Part shown: positions 17,714 through 26,926 of the stretch, piece by piece
How the letters are laid out: each line of letters starts with the position of its first letter
Numbering within the stretch: the first letter of the stretch is position 1
Assembly (NCBI GenBank): GCA_947476215.1
Contig: CANJQI010000018.1
Location: forward strand, 1-45,050
Length of the DNA: 45,050 nt
Source of the DNA: Betaproteobacteria bacterium
GTDB lineage: Bacteria; Pseudomonadota; Gammaproteobacteria; Burkholderiales; SG8-41
Direction of reading: 5' to 3'
The notes under the pieces: generated by a model
Seen by the model: the letters and a program-made list of their open reading frames with translations, nothing else
Told to the model about the DNA's origin: nothing
The model's database searches: none
Made by a program: the position numbers and the translations under genes

Positions 17714-17837
17714 TGAGATCCCGGACGGTTCTTACACTGGCACGTCTTGTTCATTGATATATTATGGCATCTCCTGCGTCGCAGAAGATGGTGGGCAGGG
17801 AAGGCGATTCGTCGCCGTATTCCAGGAGTTCGATACC

Positions 17838-18371
17838 ATGCAAAAAAATCAATTTTACTCTGCCATGCTGGCCGCACTGGCATTGATTCTGTCCAGCGTC
17901 GCGCACGCCAGAGCCCCCGAAGGGTGGCCTTTTAGCGAATACAACGACGCGGCCCAGATGTCCAGACAGATGAACAAGCCGATGTTCGTTTATTTCGGAT
18001 TCGCCACCTGCCCGTATTGCCTGTACGCAAACGAACATACGTTTTCGTCGGTAGCATTGCGCAAGCTGTATACAGACCATTACGTGCTCGCCTATTTCGA
18101 TATACGCGGCAATCCGGCCGACTCGATTACGTTGCCGGGCGGTGAAGTCATGACACGCGCGGAGGCAATCAAGCGGCTCAAAGGCAGTCCGGTGCCGGCG
18201 TGGATGTTCGTCGCAGCGGACGGCCGCGAAATCCTGATGCGCCGCGGTTCGCGCACCAAGGTAGATGCGTTCATGCAATTCGACCTTTATGTCACAAGCG
18301 GGGAATACAGAAAGGTCTCATTTGAGGAATTTCTGTGGCGGCGTGGCTTGCGCGAGGAAAAAGTGGAATAA
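17838..18371 (+). CDS. exported thioredoxin-fold protein (CPYC)
   Basis: A 177-residue protein with signal peptide (MQKNQFYSAMLAALALILSS, cut after AHA), so periplasmic. The active site CPYC is at 58-61 within FATCPYCLYANE, and the cis-proline region SPVPAWMF follows. This fits the SoxW/DsbD-gamma-like group of thiol-disulfide proteins. ATG 17838 is chosen over an upstream start because CAGGAG lies before it and it gives the signal peptide. No cytochrome maturation or sox gene is near, so its client is unknown. Confidence 0.88.
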   Translation: MQKNQFYSAMLAALALILSSVAHARAPEGWPFSEYNDAAQMSRQMNKPMFVYFGFATCPYCLYANEHTFSSVALRKLYTDHYVLAYFDIRGNPADSITLPGGEVMTRAEAIKRLKGSPVPAWMFVAADGREILMRRGSRTKVDAFMQFDLYVTSGEYRKVSFEEFLWRRGLREEKVE

Positions 18372-18386
18372 CTGCATCAGACGTAG

Positions 18387-19112
18387 TTACGTCGGGCCTG
18401 AGCCCGGCAAGTCATACCCCTTTGCTTTCAATACGCTTGCGGCGTGCGGCGTGCCCAGGAAGTCGAGCAGCGCCTGCGCTTTCTGCGCCTGTCGCGCGCC
18501 GGCAAATAGGCTGCCGGTGATCAGGCTGCGCACCTGATATTCTCCCGGCAAAGGCCCGACGAGCTGGATACCGGGCACCGCCCGCAGTTCCGGTATCTGC
18601 TGGATCGCCATTTCAGCATCGCCACTGGCCACCAGTTCGCCGATCAGACCGCCCGGCTGTATCCGTGCTTTCCCTCGCACCTGTTCGCCAATGCCCAGGC
18701 GCTCGATGAGATCCGCAAAATATATTCCACTTGCCCCGGCACTTGTATAGGCTATCGACTTGGCGTTCAGCAGCGCACGCTTGAAGGTTGCGGCGGTGCC
18801 AATATCAGGTTTGGGCGCACCCTGGAGCACCGCGACGCCGATGGTGGATACGGCAAGTCCGCGCCGGCTGCTGGCGACGGTCTTGCGCAGCGCTTCGAGT
18901 TGGTCCATGGTGCTGGCGTTGACGATCAGCAGGTCGGCAACCTCGCCACGGTTGATGCGCTCCATGGTCAATTGCGCGGTATCAAATTCGACTGAGAGTT
19001 TGCAGTGGTGCGCGCGTTCGAATTGCGGCAGCAGTTCCCCCAGCGATGCCTGCATGCTGTTGGATGAGAATACTTTTACTGTAGCGCCCGAAGGTTGCAT
19101 GTGGTCGGACAT
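18387..19112 (-). CDS. ModA-like substrate-binding domain protein without signal peptide
   Basis: A 241-residue type II periplasmic-binding fold protein related to molybdate/extracellular solute receptors (VKVFSSNSMQASLGEL near the start, TSAGASGIYFADL in the middle, IQQIPELRAVPGIQLVGPLP later, ALLDFLGTP near the end). The N-terminus MSDHMQPSGATVKVF goes straight into the first strand, and an in-frame stop 13 codons upstream rules out a longer signal-bearing form. It is therefore predicted cytoplasmic. No ModB/ModC permease or ATPase is near. Its stop lies 16 bases from the convergent thioredoxin-like gene. Confidence 0.82.
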   Translation of the reverse strand: MSDHMQPSGATVKVFSSNSMQASLGELLPQFERAHHCKLSVEFDTAQLTMERINRGEVADLLIVNASTMDQLEALRKTVASSRRGLAVSTIGVAVLQGAPKPDIGTAATFKRALLNAKSIAYTSAGASGIYFADLIERLGIGEQVRGKARIQPGGLIGELVASGDAEMAIQQIPELRAVPGIQLVGPLPGEYQVRSLITGSLFAGARQAQKAQALLDFLGTPHAASVLKAKGYDLPGSGPT

Positions 19113-19191
19113 GGATGGCGCGGAGATGTTTTTGGATTGTGGGGTATTCTAGCTGGATTGATACTTGAGAGTCGAACTGGAACTTGATGTG

Positions 19192-19461
19192 ATGTCCACG
19201 AAAATAACTTGTGCTTCGTGCAGGGCATGCTGCTGCCGGCTAGAGGTGATGTTGATGGCGGAGGACGATGTGCCTGCCGAAATGAGCATGGTGGACCGCT
19301 GGGGCGGATGGATTATGAGGCGCCTCGATGACGGTTGGTGCGCGGCGCTCGACAGGCGCACCATGCTGTGCACGATTTACGCACGCAGACCGAGTGTGTG
19401 TCGCGACTATCAGCTGGGCGGTAGTGACTGCATGCAGGAGCGTGCAACGGCCGGGTTGTGA
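19192..19461 (+). CDS. YkgJ-type cysteine-cluster protein
   Basis: An 89-residue protein with nine cysteines in the YkgJ (zinc/iron-chelating) arrangement: CASCRACCC at 7-15, then Cys50, Cys60 (RTMLCTIYARRP), Cys70 (VCRDY) and Cys80. Family members are thought to bind a metal; the function is unknown. ATG 19192 is preferred to a TTG further up, since it starts right at the conserved part; the ribosome site is weak. It converges with the SNF2 gene across a palindromic repeat. Confidence 0.85.
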   Translation: MSTKITCASCRACCCRLEVMLMAEDDVPAEMSMVDRWGGWIMRRLDDGWCAALDRRTMLCTIYARRPSVCRDYQLGGSDCMQERATAGL

Positions 19462-19486
19462 TGGGCACTCATAAATCTAACTTGCA

Positions 19487-19551
19487 GTAGGGCGGAAAAG
19501 CGTAGCGCCTTCCGCCATGTATTGTTGAACACCCAAGCGGCGGAAGGCGCT
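19487..19551. repeat. REP-like palindromic intergenic repeat
   Basis: A 13-base perfect inverted repeat (19504-19516 AGCGCCTTCCGCC with 19539-19551) encloses a 22-base loop, and the left part also pairs within itself (GGCGGAA 19491-19497 with TTCCGCC 19510-19516). The form GTAGGGCGGAAAAGCGTAGC is like the intergenic palindromes scattered in many proteobacterial genomes. It lies between the convergent YkgJ-type and SNF2 genes and may also act as a transcript end. Confidence 0.6.
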
Positions 19552-19573
19552 GCGAGCGTGGGCAGTGGCACCC

Positions 19574-22500
19574 TTACTCGCCGCGCATCAGCGATATCAG
19601 TTCCGCCGTCGAGGGGATGACCGCGCTCTCGCCGTTCTCCGCGAGCACGCCGTCGGCCAGCGCACGCTTGTCGTGGTGGAGTTCGACGATGCGCTCTTCC
19701 AGTGTTCCTTTGCTGACCAGACGATAGACGGTTACCGGTCGTTGCTGGCCGATACGGTGGGCGCGCCCCATGGCCTGATCCTCGGCGGCGGGGTTCCACC
19801 ACGGGTCGGTGATGACGACGTAGTCAGCGGCGGTCAGATTGAGACCGAAGCCGCCTGCCTTCAGACTGATCAGAAATAGATCTCCGGTGCCGCCTTGAAA
19901 CGCGGCGACGCGCCGCGAACGTTCGGCGGCGGGGGTTGCGCCATCGAGGTACTGATAGGAAATTCCGGCCTCGTCGAGCGGTGCACGCAGCAGCGTGAGG
20001 AAATCGACGAACTGGCTGAACACCAAAGCTTTGTGGCCATTGGCTGCCAACTCGACGGCGAGATCCGTGAAGGCGCGCACTTTCGCGCCGACGATGCCGA
20101 GGTTGGGACTGGTCAGCCGCGGGTCGCATGCGGCGCGCCGCAATTTTGTCAACTGAGCGAGTATGTGCAGGTGTGCCTGGCCGCCCTGATCGCTTTCGGC
20201 AGCGTTTTCCGCGGCGGCGACCGCGACGCGGCGCAGCGCTTCGTAGTGCGCCGCCTCATTCGCCTCCGGCGTGATGGTGAGTATCAGTTCGGTGCGCGGC
20301 GGCAGGTCGGGCAGAACCTGCGTTTTTGTCCGGCGCAGCACGAATGGCGCGATCAGGCGTCTCAGCATACGCTGCGCGTCGCGGTCGCGATTGCGTTCGA
20401 TGGGAGTGGCGAAACGGTCATTGAAGCGCGACAACGTGCCGAGTAATCCCGGATTGCAGAAGCGCATGATGGACCACAACTCGGCGAGGCGGTTTTCGAT
20501 GGGCGTGCCGGACAAGGCCATGCGGAAGTCCGCCGGCAGATCATAAAGCGCCAGTGTGCGTTTGGCGGCGGCATTCTTGATCGCCTGGGCTTCGTCAACC
20601 ACCAGCGTGTGCCATGTTCGGCTGGCGAACGATTCCAGCGCCTGCTGCAGCAGCGTGTAAGAGACGATGACGACATCGCCGGGACCGGCGGATTCGACCA
20701 GCGCTGCACGGTCGCTTTCGCCGTAGATCAGGACATTGAGCGTAGGCGCGTAACGTAGCGTTTCGGCCAACCAGTTGCCGCACACCGAGGTGGGTGCCAC
20801 CACCAGCGCCGGGCCCGCGGCTGCGCGCGCAAGCAGCACGCCCAGTGTCTGTATCGTCTTGCCGAGTCCCATGTCGTCGGCCAGGCAAGCACCGAAACCG
20901 GCATGCGCGAGGCGCATGGCCCAGATGTAACCGTCTTCCTGATACGGGCGCAACTCGGTTTGCAGGCCCGCGGGCAGCGCCGGCGTGATTTCCTGCGCGG
21001 CGCGCAGCCGCTCCACCTTGTCGACGAATCCGGCGTCGGTGTTTGTCGCTACGCCCTCCAGCACATCGTTCAGCCACGCAGCAGCAAGCTGTGGCACGCG
21101 CACGCCGCCCTCCGCGTGCTCGGAAACGGCGCTGAGTTCCGCAAGTTTCTCGCGCAACTCGCGTGTGAGCGCTGCATAGACACCCTTGCCCATGGGCACG
21201 AAGCGGGTGCCGGCGGCGGACAGCAGCGCCTCGAGTTCTATGACCAGCCCTTCATCAAGCTGGGCACGGCCCTGTAGTTTGAACCAGTCGCGCTCGGTGC
21301 GTACGGTGAGCGCAAGCCGCGCGGCATCCACGGTGATAACGCGAACCGCCTGACCGCGCGGCCACTCGACGGCATATACGGCGGGTAACTGCGGCAACGA
21401 TTCAACCAGTGCCAGCGCGTCTTCCGGATCGTCCACCACCCATTCGCACACGACATCACCGCGTGCCGGAGGAGACAGGCATTCGATCGCCGCCAACACC
21501 GTATCCAGATGCGCGCGTTCGGCGTCAAGGTCGCGCAATGCCCCTACGGTTTCGCCTTTCACCGCCGCCATGACGCGCGCCCGGCCGCCGCCCGGCATCA
21601 GACGCGGGCCGTCGGGTCCCAGCGGCGCAACCACGAGCCGCAGGGTGAGGCTGGAGCCCGACGGCGCGAGTTCGGCGTGCAGCCGCGACTCGGCGGTGAT
21701 TTCGCGTGCCGCCTGCGCGTGGTCTGACTGGATCTGAAAATGTCCCGCCAGCGACTGCAGTGCCTGCTGCAGCTCGGTCTGCGCGCTGGCCGGCACTGAA
21801 AATTTTCCCGATACCAGTTGCGCGGCGCGGCGCTGTGCCGGCGTCAGCCGTATCACGCGTATGCGCTGCGGCGAATCGCGTATTACCGTAATGTGCCGCA
21901 ATGCCTCAGCCTCGCGTTTGTCTCGCCCGTCATTGAAGTAACGGTAAGGAACGGGCTCGTGTTCCGGTTCCACGCGCACCACGGGTGTAACCCGCAGCAC
22001 GTAACGTTCACCCTCGCGTGCGACCTCCAGTTCGGGCGTGCCTTCGATCACGTCCACCGTGGTGTCCGGAGCGTCCGCCAACACCACGGCGGGGTGTCCG
22101 ATCAGTGCCAGGATGGCGGCGGCGCGGTCGAGAAATGTGCTGCGCGGGCTGTAAGGGTCGACTCGTATCGCACGCACGACTTTGGCGTCCCACGGTTCGA
22201 GTTTTTCGTTCGCGGCCAGCCGCGCCAGCGATAGCGCCTTGGGTTTGCTCCAGCCGCGTGGACCACGCTTTTGCTCCATGGGTACGACGGCCTCAAGACC
22301 GCCTTGTTTGTTCAGTTCCACCGACCAGATCATGCGCGTCGCCAATGCGTCGCCGCTCATTGCAACTTCGCTGCCGAGCGACTGCAGCGATACCAGAACC
22401 GTGCGCCATGCCTCGTTTCCACCGCTAACAAAGAAGTGCGGTGGGGCATCCTGGCCTGCAAATACCGCTTCCGCCGCGGCCAGCTGTTTGTCCAGCCACT

Positions 22501-23746
22501 TGAATCCGCATGCCGTCAATCGCGTGTGCAGCAGGGCTATCTTGGCGGCGCGGTTATCCTTTTTGGAAGTGCCCGTGGTTTCGGCGCCCAGCCACGCACG
22601 CAGCATGCAGCGCCATAAGTCGTCCGGAGACGCAACATTATGATTGGGCGATGAAATCAGATCCAGCGCGGTGGGGATTAAAGAGCTGTCCCCAAGGCGT
22701 ACGGATATCGCGTGTACCCATATGCCCCACGTTTCGAACGCGGACGGATTGCGCGATCCGGCCTCACCGGCACAAAATTTCTTCGCAAGCTCCAGATGCT
22801 TGGGCGTCTGTTGCGCGAGCAAGCTCAATGGATAAAACCAGCTTACGGATACGGGCAGCAGGCGCTTGCGCGCGCCCAACTCCAACTGGAGTTTCTTGAG
22901 TGCCGCCACGAATGCCGCCTGCGCCTCGGCCCAGCGTCCCTGCTGGACCAAACGAACGGCACGCAACGCATCCGCAGCGCCATCGTGGTCGCCGGAGATC
23001 ACGGCGATGGCGCGCGCGCCTTCGCCGCGGTGCAGCAGCGCTTCGGCCAGTTGCAAGCGCAGATGCGGCGGCATGGCGCGTGCATCGGTGTCCAGTTTTC
23101 CCAACGCCCAGTCGTAGATCGGCAGCGCATCAAGCCGCCAGTTCTTGCACACATCCGCGGCCGCGTAGTAGCAGAGATTCCAGCGCCATGACGGCGTTAT
23201 GCGCTCGAACAGCGCGGCATCGAACGCGCTCATGCATGAGGTGGATAGGACATGCCCCCAGTCGTGCACGAGCGCAACGCGGCGCTGTATCGCATCGAGT
23301 TTTCTGGGGTCGGCTTCAGTCAGGAATTCGAGGCGCACCAGCGCTACCGTGGCGCCGATGTCCCAGATCGGCCATCCGTACGCATCGCGCGTGGGCGTAT
23401 ACGAACTGAAACGCTGGAGTGCGCTGCGCAGATGCCCGACCGGCGTGTCCTCTATCATCTGCCGGTACAGGGTTGAACGGGCATCGTCGACCAGTTGCCA
23501 ATAGCCTTGCCGGTGTTGTGCTTCAATCAACAGGCCGCTGCGATTAAGGTCCTGGATCGCGATCTTCACAAACTCCTGCGTGATGCCCCGGCCGGAGGGC
23601 AGCTTCACCGCAAGGTAGCGCATCAAGTCGTATATCGCAGTCCTGGTTTGCCATGTCCACAGCAGCGCTATCGCGCGAGCTGCCGCACGCATATCGTCGG
23701 ACAGGCGCTGCAGGGCATCGGTTGTATCGGGGCTGGGTGATCGCAT
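19574..23746 (-). CDS. SNF2/SWI2-family DEAD-box-like helicase, 1390 aa
   Basis: Large cytoplasmic Swi2/Snf2 ATPase of the bacterial HepA-like type, expected to translocate on duplex DNA or remodel protein-nucleic acid complexes. Residues 1 to about 900 are a long helical, TPR-like and SNF2-associated region without obvious catalytic motifs. The ATPase follows: Walker A DDMGLGKT near 955, the DEAQ Walker B box near 1049, and SGTPIENRL. The C-terminal helicase half has VFSQFVDFL, LKAGGFGLNLT and RAHRIGQQRPV near 1329. All main motifs are intact. It stands alone, with no nuclease or methylase neighbour that would make it a defence gene. Confidence 0.95.
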   Translation of the reverse strand: MRSPSPDTTDALQRLSDDMRAAARAIALLWTWQTRTAIYDLMRYLAVKLPSGRGITQEFVKIAIQDLNRSGLLIEAQHRQGYWQLVDDARSTLYRQMIEDTPVGHLRSALQRFSSYTPTRDAYGWPIWDIGATVALVRLEFLTEADPRKLDAIQRRVALVHDWGHVLSTSCMSAFDAALFERITPSWRWNLCYYAAADVCKNWRLDALPIYDWALGKLDTDARAMPPHLRLQLAEALLHRGEGARAIAVISGDHDGAADALRAVRLVQQGRWAEAQAAFVAALKKLQLELGARKRLLPVSVSWFYPLSLLAQQTPKHLELAKKFCAGEAGSRNPSAFETWGIWVHAISVRLGDSSLIPTALDLISSPNHNVASPDDLWRCMLRAWLGAETTGTSKKDNRAAKIALLHTRLTACGFKWLDKQLAAAEAVFAGQDAPPHFFVSGGNEAWRTVLVSLQSLGSEVAMSGDALATRMIWSVELNKQGGLEAVVPMEQKRGPRGWSKPKALSLARLAANEKLEPWDAKVVRAIRVDPYSPRSTFLDRAAAILALIGHPAVVLADAPDTTVDVIEGTPELEVAREGERYVLRVTPVVRVEPEHEPVPYRYFNDGRDKREAEALRHITVIRDSPQRIRVIRLTPAQRRAAQLVSGKFSVPASAQTELQQALQSLAGHFQIQSDHAQAAREITAESRLHAELAPSGSSLTLRLVVAPLGPDGPRLMPGGGRARVMAAVKGETVGALRDLDAERAHLDTVLAAIECLSPPARGDVVCEWVVDDPEDALALVESLPQLPAVYAVEWPRGQAVRVITVDAARLALTVRTERDWFKLQGRAQLDEGLVIELEALLSAAGTRFVPMGKGVYAALTRELREKLAELSAVSEHAEGGVRVPQLAAAWLNDVLEGVATNTDAGFVDKVERLRAAQEITPALPAGLQTELRPYQEDGYIWAMRLAHAGFGACLADDMGLGKTIQTLGVLLARAAAGPALVVAPTSVCGNWLAETLRYAPTLNVLIYGESDRAALVESAGPGDVVIVSYTLLQQALESFASRTWHTLVVDEAQAIKNAAAKRTLALYDLPADFRMALSGTPIENRLAELWSIMRFCNPGLLGTLSRFNDRFATPIERNRDRDAQRMLRRLIAPFVLRRTKTQVLPDLPPRTELILTITPEANEAAHYEALRRVAVAAAENAAESDQGGQAHLHILAQLTKLRRAACDPRLTSPNLGIVGAKVRAFTDLAVELAANGHKALVFSQFVDFLTLLRAPLDEAGISYQYLDGATPAAERSRRVAAFQGGTGDLFLISLKAGGFGLNLTAADYVVITDPWWNPAAEDQAMGRAHRIGQQRPVTVYRLVSKGTLEERIVELHHDKRALADGVLAENGESAVIPSTAELISLMRGE

Positions 23747-23803
23747 CGGGTATTACGAGGGGCGGTGGGGCGCGCAGGGTAGCGCGCAAATTACGCGAAA
23801 CAA

Positions 23804-24373
23804 CTATGTCCGTTTGCCGGGCTCCATCAACGCTCTGGCGGTGGCCGGATCTATGGTTCCGCTATGAAACGGATATTCTCCTGTGATGCGGTCTTCGTAG
23901 TACCGCTTGAGCGTGTTGCGCACGGTGGCAAATGCGATTTGCTGCCATGGGATCTCGTGTTCGGCGAACAGTTTGACCTCCAGGGATTCCGTGCCGGATT
24001 TGAAATCGAGGTCCAGCAGGCGTGCCCGGAACAGGATATAGACCTGATTGACATGGGGTACGTTGTACAGCGCATACAGCGATCCGATTTCAACGCGCGC
24101 ATGGGCTTCCTCCAGCGTCTCGCGGATCGCGCCCTGGCTGGTGGTTTCGCCGTTTTCCATGTAGCCGGCAGGTACTGTCCACAATCCATAGCGTGGTTCG
24201 ATAGCCCGTTTGCACAGGAGTATCTTGTCCTCCCATTCGGGGACGCAACCGACGATCATTTTCGGATTCTGGTAGTGGATGGCAGTGCATGAGCCGCACA
24301 CGTGGCGGGGCAGCGTATCGCCTTCGGGGATGCGCCACTCCACCGGAGAACCGCACTGACTGCAGAATTTCAT
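23804..24373 (-). CDS. Nudix hydrolase with N-terminal zinc ribbon
   Basis: A 189-residue cytoplasmic nucleotide-diphosphate hydrolase. The zinc ribbon uses Cys4, Cys7, Cys26 and Cys29 (CSQC, CGSC). The Nudix box runs from Gly70: G-x5-E76-x7-RE(84-85)TLEE(86-89), with His91 in the place of the usual glycine. WTVPAGYMENGE is typical of ADP-ribose/NADH-pyrophosphatase-like members. ATG 24373 is chosen over an upstream start because the zinc ribbon starts there. It lies 57 bases upstream of the SNF2 gene's own start codon on the opposite end and does not look like part of a pathway cluster. Confidence 0.93.
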   Translation of the reverse strand: MKFCSQCGSPVEWRIPEGDTLPRHVCGSCTAIHYQNPKMIVGCVPEWEDKILLCKRAIEPRYGLWTVPAGYMENGETTSQGAIRETLEEAHARVEIGSLYALYNVPHVNQVYILFRARLLDLDFKSGTESLEVKLFAEHEIPWQQIAFATVRNTLKRYYEDRITGEYPFHSGTIDPATARALMEPGKRT

Positions 24374-24504
24374 GAGGGAAGCCTGAATTGGAGCAAGTAC
24401 TATACGGCAATAGGCGCGCATTGGGTATCCACCGGAGCAGCGGGGGGTCTGCTCGAAAACAGCAGGCTATCGCGCCGATAGTCATGAGCGAACTGGTTTC
24501 CGCG

Positions 24505-24513
24505 TGATATGAT
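24505..24513 (+). promoter_or_regulatory. candidate extended -10 promoter
   Basis: TGATATGAT matches TGn-TATAAT with one mismatch in the hexamer and lies 44 bases before ATG 24558 of the anchored Ala/Pro-tailed protein. No clear -35 box. Seen by eye only. Confidence 0.4.
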
Positions 24514-24557
24514 TTGAACCGCTGGCTGATTAACATTCAATTTGACGGGAGGCAGGT

Positions 24558-25142
24558 ATGAGTGGCAACGTGAAAACAATAGTGATCGCCCTCGTGGCGC
24601 TGGTCGTCGGCGCGGTCGGTGGCGCGGGCTACGGCATGATGCAGGCCGATGAATTGACGCAGAAGCTGGTTGCGATGACGCAGGAAAAGGATCAGGCAGT
24701 GCAGGCAACGGATCACCTGCGCAAGATGAACGATGAGGCGGTCAGAACCTATGGCACCAACCTGGGCAAAATGGTTGCCGGTGTGCCGGCGGGTGATGAT
24801 CCCGCCAAACTCACCGACAGCGCCCGTGCGATTCTGGCGGCTCGCGACGGATTTCGCGGTTCTCTGGATGGCGCCCGCGCCGCGATGAATTCAGAGTTTG
24901 ATGAATTGGCGGCGGAACTCGGGAATTCGGCACCGAATCCGGAAAAGATCAAGCAACTGCTGGATGGACTCAAACAGAACTGGCCGGCCAAGGAAAAAGG
25001 TCTGGATGATGCGTCACGCAAGCTGCTGGTGGATCTGGGCGTGCTGAAAGGGTCGCCCGCGCCCAAGCCCGCTGCCGCGCCGGCACCTGCCGCCGCTCCC
25101 GCCGCAGCGCCACCTGCCACCGCGCCTGCCGAGAAAAAATAG
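24558..25142 (+). CDS. membrane-anchored protein with helical domain and Ala/Pro tail
   Basis: A 194-residue protein I do not recognise. Residues 8-28 form one transmembrane helix or uncleaved signal (IVIALVALVVGAVGGAGYG). Residues 30-155 are charged and largely helical with coiled-coil character (LTQKLVAMTQEKDQAVQ). The tail from about 163 is made of Ala and Pro (PAPKPAAAPAPAA) and ends in AEKK, like periplasmic linker tails. GGGAGG precedes ATG 24558. The Ala/Pro tail could span periplasm or peptidoglycan (inference). It ends before a hairpin and the convergent hydrolase gene. Confidence 0.75.
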   Translation: MSGNVKTIVIALVALVVGAVGGAGYGMMQADELTQKLVAMTQEKDQAVQATDHLRKMNDEAVRTYGTNLGKMVAGVPAGDDPAKLTDSARAILAARDGFRGSLDGARAAMNSEFDELAAELGNSAPNPEKIKQLLDGLKQNWPAKEKGLDDASRKLLVDLGVLKGSPAPKPAAAPAPAAAPAAAPPATAPAEKK

Positions 25143-25158
25143 CTTAGTAGCTACGAAG

Positions 25159-25186
25159 TCGGCGCGCGCTCGCGGTGGCGCGCCGA
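25159..25186. terminator. GC-rich hairpin between convergent genes
   Basis: Nine-base perfect stem TCGGCGCGC (25159-25167) with GCGCGCCGA (25178-25186) and a 10-base loop, placed 16 bases after the stop of the anchored protein and 34 bases past the stop of the minus-strand hydrolase. No T tract follows, so it may be a transcript-end structure rather than a classical intrinsic terminator. Confidence 0.45.
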
Positions 25187-25220
25187 TTGCATAGTCGTCA
25201 GACAATAAAGCGCGGATGCG

Positions 25221-26027
25221 TCAATTCGCGCTGCGCAGGAAGTTGAGCGTTTCCAGCGCACACCGATCCGCATCGCTGGCCGCGACATGATAGGAATCGC
25301 CGGGCAACACCAGCAGCCGGGAATTCGGAATCATTTGCTGCCATGCGCGCGTGGCCGCCGCCGAACCTAACGCGCTGCCTTCGGTGCTGATCACCAGTGT
25401 GGGGCACTGTATGCGCGGCAGGTCGCCTGAAATATCCATCTCGTTGAAAGATGCGATAAATCCGACCAGCGTCGATATGGCCGTTTGCGACATTTGCCGG
25501 ATCCACCATTCGACGCCCGCAGGTGGAAATCTACTGCCGAGCCGGCCTCCTATCGTCCTGCGTGCCCAGGACTCTACGCCTTTATTCGAGATTTCTTCAC
25601 CCCGCGCCGCATACCCCGGACCCATGGCCCGGCGTGGGCCGGGCACTCCGGCCAGCGTCAGCGTCAGCACGCGTTCGGGGCAGCGTGCCGCCATACGTCG
25701 GGCATAACTTCCGCCGAGTTTGGCGCCCACGACGTGACAGCGTTCGACGCCGAGCTTGTCCATCAATGCGAGATAGTCGTCAACAATCATGTCGGTCGAC
25801 CAGCGCAAATCGCGTGGCATGGGCGTGGACTTGCCGAAGCCGCGCATGTCGGGACGCACAAGACGAAAATGCCGCGCCAGCTGGGGCGCCCATCCGAACC
25901 ACACGCCGCCGTTTTCAGCGTTGCCGTGCAGCAGCAATATCGTCTCCGCGGTACGCCACGGATCGGTGTAGTCGTCGATCCGATAGTACATTTCCAGATC
26001 GGGCGCCAGGCGAACGGTCGGCATCAA
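25221..26027 (-). CDS. alpha/beta-fold hydrolase paralogue with Lys at the nucleophile elbow (copy A)
   Basis: A 268-residue alpha/beta-hydrolase fold protein. The oxyanion region LLLHGNAE (31-38) and the MRGFGKS segment are normal. The elbow, usually GxSxG, reads GAKLG with Lys103 at the nucleophile position; the AAA codon was checked on the DNA. The acid position is Ser218 within STEGS, with Glu216 two residues before it, and His247 (DSYHV) is kept. The classical Ser-Asp-His triad is thus lost but the fold is intact. Its start overlaps the stop of copy B by 4 bases (tandem, coupled). It is the last gene of a minus-strand operon of three Bug genes and two hydrolases. Function unknown. Confidence 0.85.
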   Translation of the reverse strand: MMPTVRLAPDLEMYYRIDDYTDPWRTAETILLLHGNAENGGVWFGWAPQLARHFRLVRPDMRGFGKSTPMPRDLRWSTDMIVDDYLALMDKLGVERCHVVGAKLGGSYARRMAARCPERVLTLTLAGVPGPRRAMGPGYAARGEEISNKGVESWARRTIGGRLGSRFPPAGVEWWIRQMSQTAISTLVGFIASFNEMDISGDLPRIQCPTLVISTEGSALGSAAATRAWQQMIPNSRLLVLPGDSYHVAASDADRCALETLNFLRSAN

Positions 26028-26851
26028 CTCACCTGGTGCAGCTGCGCAGCGGCCTGTATGAAAGCTAGCGTTTCAAGTGCGCAGCGATCGGCATCGGTTG
26101 CCGCCGCGTGAAAGGAGTCGCCCGGCAACACGAGCAGGCGGGATCGCTGGATCTGCTGTTGCCATGCGCGCGTTTCGGTGACCGAAGCAAGAGAGCTTCC
26201 TTCGGTGGTAATGACGAGGGTGGGACACTGGATTTTCGGCACGTCGGGTCTGGTGTCGGATACCGCCATGGTGGCGATGAAGTCGATCTCACTGGAGAGT
26301 GGGGTGCGCCCCATGAGTTTGGCCCACCATTCCACGCCTTCAGGTGGAAATGCGCTGCCCAGGCGTCCGGCCATGGTGCGGCGCGCCCAGCTTTCGATAC
26401 CCTGTGTTTCAAACTCGTGGGTCCATGCCGGCCCGCGTTCCGTCATGCCATCCCGATACGCAGGCGGAGCTCCGATCAGCGTCAAGGTCAGAATATTTTC
26501 CGGGTGGCGAGCTGCAAAGCAACGCGCAATCACCCCGGAGATTTTTGCACCGACCAGATGAAAACTCTCAATACCGAGTTGCCGCATAAGCGTGAGGTAA
26601 TCGTTGAGAATGATATCCACCGTCCAGTCGTAACCTCTGGGCATGGCGGTCGAGCGGCCAAAGCCGCGCATGTCGGGGCGCACAACGCGCAGATAGCGGG
26701 CAAGATGCGGGACCCATCCGAACCAGGCTGCACTGCTTTCTGCATTGCCGTGCAACAGCAATATTGCTTCGGACTCCCGCCATGGATCCGTGAAGTCGTC
26801 CAGTTCATAATGCATTTCAAGATCCGGCGAAATACGGTGGGTCGGCATCAA
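26024..26851 (-). CDS. alpha/beta-fold hydrolase paralogue with Lys at the nucleophile elbow (copy B)
   Basis: A 275-residue paralogue of copy A, sharing the start (MMPT, then PDLEM), DDxTDPWR, LLLHGNAE, VRPDMRGFG and DADRCALET. The elbow is GAKIS with Lys103 in place of serine (AAA codon). The acid position is Ser219 in TTEGS, with Glu217 near, and His248 (DSFHA) is kept. Two diverged copies keeping the same unusual residues suggests selection rather than random decay. It follows the Bug gene ending at 26927 by 75 bases. No other in-frame serine fits the elbow. Confidence 0.85.
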   Translation of the reverse strand: MMPTHRISPDLEMHYELDDFTDPWRESEAILLLHGNAESSAAWFGWVPHLARYLRVVRPDMRGFGRSTAMPRGYDWTVDIILNDYLTLMRQLGIESFHLVGAKISGVIARCFAARHPENILTLTLIGAPPAYRDGMTERGPAWTHEFETQGIESWARRTMAGRLGSAFPPEGVEWWAKLMGRTPLSSEIDFIATMAVSDTRPDVPKIQCPTLVITTEGSSLASVTETRAWQQQIQRSRLLVLPGDSFHAAATDADRCALETLAFIQAAAQLHQVS

Positions 26852-26926
26852 TAGCAGTCCATGAGAGAAAAATGTGGTTGGCGAATTCGCGCCGGGGCCA
26901 CGGGATCCACGCCGTGGCGCTGTCAG

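Noticed and set aside
19574-23746. SNF2 helicase as part of a phage-defence island
   Set aside because: No nuclease, methylase, PLD or other defence partner beside it; neighbours are a Nudix enzyme and a Cys-cluster protein.
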